20,726 nt of DNA, from NCBI GenBank assembly GCA_002284615.2, contig MU069944.1, positions 75,726 to 96,451 on the forward strand, in the 5' to 3' direction. Within the stretch, counting starts at the first letter, position 1. The number at the start of each line of letters is the position of its first letter. The DNA comes from Dunaliella salina (Eukaryota > Chlorophyta > Chlorophyceae > Chlamydomonadales > Dunaliellaceae). The notes below the pieces were generated by a model. That model was not told where the DNA came from and searched no databases. It saw only the letters and a list, made by a program, of their open reading frames with translations. The translations under genes were made by a program, and so were the position numbers. Below are positions 11,101-20,100 of the stretch, in pieces.

Positions 11101-14100
11101 GGTAATATTGCAAGTGATTTTGGTTGTCTGGAGGACCCCTGAGGCTCGTCGGATTTTCATCGCACGGACAAGCACGCATAAGCATGGAAGTCTGGCCAGG
11201 CCCCGATAGGCCATCTCCGCACCCTTTGTTTGTCCTGGCCGATGCCTGGGGTTGTCATCATCAACACTGACGCTGCGGGCTGTCAAGATGGGCGCTAGGG
11301 AAGAGCTGCTGGGCTCCGCAAAGTTGCTGGTGCTATAAACTCTAGAAACCTTGCTTTTGGGCACACATCCGAGAAGGTCAATGTGATTTTGATGATACTT
11401 ATTGGAAACTAATCTGCTCGGGATTTTGAGTTTGCGAGCGTTGCAAGCGTTTGCATGCAGGTTTTTTGAATGCAAGCTTCTCTGCAAATTCCGAGCGGAT
11501 ATTTCTACTTTCATTTATCAATGAAAAAAGATTGCAACCCCGCATGTGAGGCTGTCAGCGGAAATTTGAACGGCGTAAGCATTTGAAATCCGGATCCCGT
11601 CCCAACACTCTGCTGAAGCATCATAATTTCATTAAATATGAAAAGAAAGCCATTCCCTATCGTCATCACTCCTCTTGGCTGACTCTTGAGTACCCCCCAA
11701 GACAGCCCCCTGCCAGCTCGCATCAGGTTGCCACCAGTGCACTAAGGGATCATCCTGGGGTACACCTGCAGGCTTGGGGGTGCAGCTGGAGGGCTTGGGC
11801 ACACAGCGGGTGAGTTTTGCTGGCTGAGCGCGCAAACATGCAGGCCTTCCGCACAGCATGCTTCACCAAATGGGACCAGCTCAGCGCTGAAAAATTGCTT
11901 TTTTTACTAGCTTTCAGGAGGTGTTCTCAGAATGGGCAGAGGTGGCCTGGCTGGCAAAAGGCAGGATATCACACAGGCTCATTGGGGGGCTGACTTTAAG
12001 CACGCCTGTTCACAAAACAAGGTAACCCAGAGCCTTTCTCCTCCTAGCTTCACGGATGGCAATCTCAAAGCTGCGAGCCTCCATGGCATCCTTTATGGCG
12101 ACCTCATTTGCTGGCCTGCTGGTCTCATGGCAACTTCTTTGGTTCTGGCAACCTCCGTGCTGTGAGCCTCCATGGTATCCTCCGTGGCAACCTCACATGC
12201 TGGTTTGCTGGTTTGGCCATGAATGGCAACCTTATAAGTTCATGGCATCCTTAGCGTTGTGAGCCTCCTTGGTATCCTCCATGGCAACCTCACATGCTGC
12301 TTTGCTGGTCTTATGGCAACCTCATTCATGCTTCTCAAACTCAATGCTGTGAGCCTCCATGGGCATCATTACTGAGACTCCCTATGCGTCTCAGCGCTGA
12401 TGGTTGGGTCCTTTTCTTATTGCACGTTGGTTAGGGTTAGGCGCAGGCTTTTCCAGTTTTTGGCATCCTTTTTTCAAGCAAGGCTCCATGCGGTGCACGT
12501 CTGCCAGAAAAGAACATCCCATTTCCTGATGCACCACTTGATTCATTGAGCATGCGCCACCCAAGCATCTGACAGCTCTGCCCGATGCATGAAATCTTTC
12601 AAGGTGAGCAGAGGATGAAAGAGCAGGAGGAAGCGTGGAGACAGATGCAGGAGATTCCGTTGGATACAGATCAGGAAGGTGTAATGTATCTCCTGATAGG
12701 TATAAAGTACATGAGTGGTGAAAGCCAAGAAAAAACCAAGAGAAGAGTACATTTAGGTTTTACAAGGGACACCACAAGGAACATGCCTTGCACCAACAAA
12801 TGAGGTGCACCCACCATTAAGACGTCCACCACATCGCCCACTGCCAGCGTCTTGGCCTGGCCTGCCTGTAACTTCCGCACCATCTCCTGCAGCAACCCTG
12901 CCCTGAGCTCCCCTCTCCACAGCCCATCAGCATATGGCTGAGGCTGCTCTTGCTGCTGTTGGCCTTGCTGCGGCTGCCCTCCCTGCTGCTGTTGCTCTTG
13001 CTGTCGCTGCTCCTCTTGCTGCTGCTGCTGCTCCTCTAGCCTTTCATCCAAGTACTGCAGCGCCAGACATGCGCGTACCAACTCCAATGGGCTGGCAGCT
13101 CGCACAGCTTGGGGGGAAGCGATGCAAGCGACAGCAGAAGAGGTCCAAGCAGGGGACACGGGGGCGTCGCAGGCCTGCAGGCAGGAGGGTATGGGACACC
13201 TTAAAGCACAAGGATAAATACCTGGATGAAGGAGAGCAAGAGTAACAGCAGCAAGAGCAACAGCAACTGAGCAGCAACTGAGGGGCAGCTACAGAGAGTG
13301 CAACAGCAGCAAGACAAGGCAGAAGTGGGCTGGCTGCAAGCACAGCCTAGGGGGAAGCGATGCAAGCGACAGCAGAAGAGGTCCAAACAGGGGACACACA
13401 GGTGTCACAGGCCTGCAGGCAGGAGGGTATGGGACAAATGAAATCACAAGGGTAAGTATCTGGGTGAAGGGGAGCAAAAGCAACAGCAGAAAGAGGTGCA
13501 GCAACAGCAAGCGCAACAGCAGCAAGACTCCAGTGGGCTAGCTGCGTGCACAGCCTAGGGGGAAAGATGCAAGTGACGGCAGAAGATGTCCAAGCAAGGG
13601 ACACCGGGGCGTCACAGGCCCGCAGGCAGGAAAAGGGAGATGGTGTGGGAGGGCAAGTTGGCTGGTGTGGGTTGGCAAGTTGCTGGTGTGGTCCGGGGTG
13701 CTGGTCAGCCTGAGGGCGAATTGGCTGGTGTGAGCAGCTTTGGTCCTTGGCAGGACTCTCCTTCACCTTGGTACACCCTTACTTATACCCAAGGGTGTGT
13801 TCTGCACAGTACACCTTGGTACACCCTTACTTGTACCCAAGGGTGTGTTCTGCACAGTGCAGCTCACAAGAAGGGACACAGCATTATGCAGGGTGGGAGG
13901 GGGAGCGATGCAAGTGACGGCAGAGGTGATCCAAGCAGGGGACACAGGGGAGGCCACAGGCCTGCAGGCAGGAGGAGGTCATCAGCTTTATGTCATGTCA
14001 TGTTCTGAACCTTTTTGGTCACTGTTAAATATGCACTCACATCCCCAATCCCCATTCGGGCTTCTCCGGAACTTCACCATTAAAGTATGAAATTACTGCA

Positions 14101-17100
14101 TTGCGAACTTTAAGTTTGACAGGACATGTAGGGGGGAGTGGAAGCAATGCAAGTGATGGTAGGAGAGGTCCAAGCAGGGTTCACAAGGGCGTCACAGGCT
14201 TGCAGGCAGGAGAGAGGAGGGGGCACAGGGCAGGCCTTTTTTTTTCATTTTTGCACCACCAAGATTTCAATACTGTGAGGGAAATTCCCCTTCCTGAAAA
14301 GTGCCATTTGAATACTTTGCCCCCCCCCCCCCAGCCAAGCCCGCCGCAAGGCCTGCGGCCAGGGATGTTGACAAGTTTTCATTCAAAATGCTGCCCAATT
14401 GCGTGCCCTTTGCGCTTCTATGTACTTCAGTGCAAGCACAACTAAAGGTTTGTCATCACTTCTTCTCTCATATGCATTGCGCGGATCAGTCAATCAAGCA
14501 AAACAGTTTCAACATCTTTGCAACAAGGTGCATCTCCACATGTTCAAGTTTTGAAATGTTCAGCAGGGGGTTAGGTCATTCATGATTTGTCGATTTCAGA
14601 GACGCCAAACATGGCCCAAAACTCATGAGCTGTAAAACCTGCTGCTTGGAGTCCCCATTAGAATTTGTTGGCGGAAATCTTGACAGGCCCTTATCTCACT
14701 CGGCACCTTTCCCTCTTTGCACATTAAACACCATGTCCGGGGGGGGGGGGGGGGGGGGGAACTGGAACACCTCCCTCCTGAGTCCTGGCACCTCGTCTCC
14801 CATGAGAGGATGATGGTGGGGGACGACCTTCTTCTTGGCTCCGCCAGCATTCGAACTGGGGACCCATTGGTTATAACTTCGTCCACTAAACGCGTGAACT
14901 AGTGGTCCAAATTGATTCGAGTGCACCTGAATCCCCCAGTCCCCAGTTCGAGTTCTCCTGCAAGTAGATAAATTTGTAGTCCCTGCCTACCAAACCTTTC
15001 TCAGGGGGCGCATCGCCCATTCTCATACGAACCACGGCCAATTCAAAAACCCGGATTTACAATCGTATTAGTAATACGAAAAAGAAAAAAAAAGGGCCTG
15101 GCACAGGGTAACTTGAGAGGCGGAATTTGCCCCTTATCTTGGCTTCCAGGAAGGGTATGTGTCAAAACCTGACCCATTGGAATTTAAAAATGAAGGGGGG
15201 GGGGTGTCAAGGCAAACTAACCTTGTCAACAATGCTCCTCAAGTATGCCCTGCCAAGTTTGCGGGCCCAGGTGTGGGTGTGCGTGTCTTTGGGGCACCGT
15301 CAAAGCTGTGAGTAAGTTCATCCGAGGTTCCTGGCATTGTGCCCCAGCCTTCACACCAGCATACTCATTTGTGACATTTAAAGGCAAAATGCCAACAGGG
15401 AAGCCTTGCTTTTTCGCCATTTCCCTGCCAAAATTGGGGTCCAGGAGCAAATCCTAGATCCCTCACCTCGCTGCCCCAAATCCCCCATAACATGCTCCCA
15501 ATAAAATCCCCAACCATCGCTGTTGGTCAGGTTTGGGGGGGGGGAGCTCCTTCCGGAACACAATTCGGCAGGGGTTTTGCCTGTTTCCNGGCCCCAACNC
15601 CCACCCCCCCCCCCCCCCCCCCNAAAAAACTGAGTATGGGGGATTGCTCACATTGGCAGGCCTGGCCTTCAGGGACAAAGAGCACTGAAAGGCAAGCTAA
15701 AATAACTGCAAGGCAACCAGGGTCGTCACCCAAGTCCAGGCCCACGTTCAATGAAAGTATGAGGCGTACGCTGGATGTTTCCAGCGTGCATAAGGAAAGA
15801 CAGTCAGCGCTGACACCAAAAGTGAGTCCCACCAGTCCACGTTAACTAGCGCAAAGTTGTGCAACAATTTGTCATCCTGTGCTCTGCAGGCAGAGGCGTA
15901 TCTGGGCGTGGTCGAGGCTAGGCCCACTTTGAAGGGGAGCCTCAATGCTTCTGGACGCAGAGGGAGCCTTGATGCAGAACATGGCTGCTGCTTCTGAATA
16001 ATTTTTCTGTCAAACACCGCCCAATCATCAAGATCCGCTCAGGGTTGATGCATCTCAGATCATGAGCAGCTCAGTGATGATGAAGATGCAAACACAATCA
16101 TGTGTGTGGCAGCCGGCTCTTGAGCGGCTGAATGCCAGCTAAGGCTCTGCTGGCCATGGGTTTGGGCGGTGATTGCCACACCACAGTCCAAACACAGTCT
16201 AGTAGAGTATGTCACGTGATTTCCAGTTTAAATTTACAGCCCAGCAGTCATGCAATTTGAGTGAGTGGCTCCTTTCATGTAAACTGTTAACCTGTATGTC
16301 ACGTGATAAGTGCGTTGCTTGGTCTTTTTTGCCTGCACTTACTGCCAGCCACACATCCATTGTAGCAAAAAGTCATCGAGGCTCTTATATGAAAACCAAA
16401 GCCCTTCCATGACACTGAGCAGTAGGTGCCACCTAACAGCTTATGTAGGCGATCATTACTGGAACCGTTGCCATCCAAGCAGAGCCCAAACAACACACAA
16501 AAGCGATGCCACTTGTTGTACCGCCCCCAATGCCCGCAGCAGGCCCCGCACTCCCCCAAACGACTATGAGCATTTCACAAAGCCTGTGTTTTTGAGCGTC
16601 TTTCAAAGAAACACACTCCGTTTCTGCTGCACCTTGAGCTTATGCATGGCTTCTGCACCCGCAGCGGCCCAAGCACTCCCCCGAACGACAAAAGGCACTG
16701 GTTGAAAACCTTCATCAACAATGGTGTGCTTTGACGCACTTTTGAGCTTGTTGATGGCCTCCCATGCCCATACCGGCTCCTGAACTCGTTCCAAAGACAC
16801 AGAACACTTTGGCAAAGCCTTCATCAGGAACGACGCGCTTTTACACCCCTCGAGCTTTTACATGGCCTTCAATGCCCACAGCAGCCCCAGCACTACCTCC
16901 AAAGGCAGAGCACTTAGGCAAGGCCTTGTTATGGATTCTACACCTTCTATGGATAAAATTTGTGATGACTCCTTTGGATTTAAAACAAAGAACACAATCT
17001 GACATACCTCGAGCTTGTGCATGGCCCCCAGCGCCCGCAACAGCCCTTTAATGCTCATGAGCTCCGGAGCCACGCCGGTGACTGTGGCCACAAACGCTGA

Positions 17101-20100
17101 TCGCCAAGACTCCAAAGGCATGTGGCCTGATTGCGCCATAACCCAGGCGACATTGGAGAAGCGCTCGGCTGCTGCAATAGCATTACCTGGATGGTAGGGA
17201 AGAGATGAGGGCGCAAATGAGCATAAGTACATGAAAGGAGCTTGCGAATTTACACATTCCTGGAAAGTCACATGTTTGTTTTAAAGATTGGAAGGGGCTG
17301 GAATGGGCTTCCGGGGTGCGTTCCTTTATCGGTTTGGGTCAGAAGGCTGTGATGATGCCGTGAAGGTGCACAAGGTGTGCACACTGCGATCTAAGAGGTA
17401 TGGTTGAGGACTAGGGCTGTGATAATGCAGGATGGGCGCTTAGGCCCTGGGCAAAGCGCATACACCGCAATCTACATGTATTCTGAAACAAAGGCTGTGA
17501 TGATGCTGTGAGGGTATACAGGGTGCGCACAAATTGGTGATCCAGGGTTTGTGGTGAGTGGCTGGAGAAACCAGGATGGCTATGCCGATACAACCAGCAA
17601 TGCACGGCTCAAACGTGGCGGCAGGCTTGTGCATGTAAGCATGCACGGGAAGTCCAAATGGACAACCATCTGCGAGCAGGAAAGGGGATGGGAAAAGAGG
17701 CCAGACAACACTGCTGCCAATCAAGCCTTCCAATTAAGATTCCTAACCTGCTATACTGCTGCTGGTCCAATTGCTTTCCTTCCTTGCCAGCCCTGCCCCC
17801 TCCCGCTCTTTAAAAAAATTAAAGAGCCGCTGCTCCTTCTCACGTCCCTCCACCTTCGGCTGCACAGCTGTGGCTGCCTCATACTGCCGCAGCAGCTGGG
17901 CGCTTAGCAGACCCCCCTCGCTGCTCACGACCTCCAAGCTGGCCGCACCCTCCACCACCTTTGCCACCTCCTCTGCCTGTTGCAGCTCCCCGGCACACAC
18001 AAGCTCATGCGCAGACTGCAGCAGGACGCGTGCAAGGGGCTGCGCCACAACCCCACTCATGGCCCCTTTTGTGGTGCCGCCTCCACTACCACTTCCGCTT
18101 CTCGCACTGCCGCCAGCTTTGGCGGGGGTGCTCTTTGCGCTGGCTTTTGCTGCAGGGCTCGCTTTCATTCCCGGAGGCGCGGCGAGGCGCTCTGCAGATT
18201 CACATGCCGCAAGCACCTCCAGCGTCTCAAACTTACTGAGCACCGACGCACCCCCTTGCTGCTGCTGCTGCTGCTGCCCCATTGCTGCCATGCTGCTGCC
18301 TGCCATGCTGCTGGGGCTACTCAAAGTTGCCAGGAGTGTGCGCTGAAGGGAGTCCCACCACTTCAAGTTCAAGGCAGTGCCACTAGATGCCACGCGCAGT
18401 GCTCGCACCAAGGAGGTGCGAGAAAGGGAGCCTAACTGGGCCTGCATACATGCATGCATGAGGGGTCCACCTCAAAAGGTAGCACGGCTAAAGGAATCGC
18501 GCACGGGTCGCACAAGGGAGGTGCGAGGCAGGGAGCGTAGCTGGGCCTGCATGCATACATGAGGGATCAATCTCAGAATGTGGGAGGTATCACTGCTAGA
18601 GGACTTGCGCACAGGTCGCATTAAAGAGGTGTCAGACGAAGCATAACTGGGCCTGCATACATACATTAACAATCCATCTCAGAAAGTGGCAGGTAGCACT
18701 GCAAGAGGAATTACACATGGGTTGTACAAGGGAAATGCTAGACATGGAGCCTAACTACGCCTGCATGCGCGCATGAGAGATCCATCTCAATGGAAAGTAG
18801 CACTGCTTGTGGAATTGCGCTTACGTCACCCTAGGGAGATGCGGGACCAGGGGCCTGAATGGGCCCGCCTGCTTGCATGAACGATACATCTCAGACAGTG
18901 GGAGGCAGAGAGCAGCTGCACAGCTTGCACTAGGCAGGCCTTGGAGAGAACGACGAGCTAGGCCTGCATGTACAAGAGAAGGGACATGATGAGGGCAGCC
19001 GCACAGCAAGCACCAGGCAGGCTTACAACAGGACGCTGCATGCACAGGATAGGGCCTTGCCATGAGCTAGCTTTGCATGCCTGGCCATGCAATGAGGGCC
19101 ATGCAATGAGGGCCATGCAATGAGGGCCATGCAATAAGGGCCATGCAATAAGGGCCATGCAATGAGGGCCATGCAATAAGGGCCATGCAATGAGGGCCAT
19201 GCAATGAGGGACAATTGTCATGAAACTGACTTTGCATGCCTGGCCATTCAAAGACCATCCATGGAAGGCAGCTGCAAAGTATGCACCAGGCAGGCCTACA
19301 ACAGAAAGCTGAGCTGGGCTGGCATGGACAGCAGAAAGGATGGGGCAGCCGCACAGCATGCTCTTGGCTGTTCGAAGGAGAGGATGCTCAGCTGGGCTTG
19401 CACGCACAGGAGAAAGGATAAGGGCAACCACAAAGAGTGCACACAATGCGTTTGAGGTGGGATAAGAGGAGGGCAGCTGCACTGCTTGCAATAGGCAGGC
19501 CTATGACAGGATGCTGAGCTGGGCCTGCATGTACAGGAGAAGGGGCGAGATGAGGACAGCAGCAAAGTATGCACACAGTGTGTGAGAATGGGGGCCAATC
19601 TGGGCCTGCATTTATTCAGAATGAAGAGAAGGAGCAGGCCATGGCCAGTTTGTAGAAAGACGCATTTAGTCTTGATACCATACAATCAGATGCAGAGGCA
19701 CCAATATATAGCTCGTCAGCATCTGTGCTTTTTTGAGGGCATGCAAGCAAGTTCACTTGAAAATAGCCAGGCTGGTCGCAGGCGCACAGGCCAAGAACTA
19801 AACCCACCAGCCCTGCCATGCACCCAAAACATACCTACCAGCTCTGCTGCACTCATGCCAGAATCCTGCTGGGATCACTCACCCACAACAACGCTCATAC
19901 TACCAACCCACCATGCCCAAAGTGGGGGGACATTCTGTTGGCCATGTAGTGCACCTACCAGCTCTGCTGAAGTCATGCCAACCCTGCTTACTTGCACACA
20001 GCTCTTTACCGCAGCACCCACCATGCCTGTGATTCCTGACACATTTAGCTGGCTGTGCCTTGGGCGCGGCCCCTTGGTGCCCAGACCCGTAGCACGTCTA

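Noticed and set aside
12425..12445. GGTTAGGGTTAGG as telomere-like sequence
   Set aside because: Only two short units and inside an intron; too short to mean an interstitial telomere.
15222..15300. Possible exon ending AAG before GTTAGT (reading ARKLGRAYLRSIVDK)
   Set aside because: Entry phase fits neither neighbour, and two frames are equally open; left out of the gene.
17771..18435. Long plus-strand ORFs opposite exon b
   Set aside because: Shadows of the GC-rich minus-strand exon, which has correct splice sites and phase.
18958..19491. 177-codon minus-strand ORF with repeated HGPHCMALIAWP
   Set aside because: Created by the 14-bp minisatellite, which cycles all frames; no exon borders.
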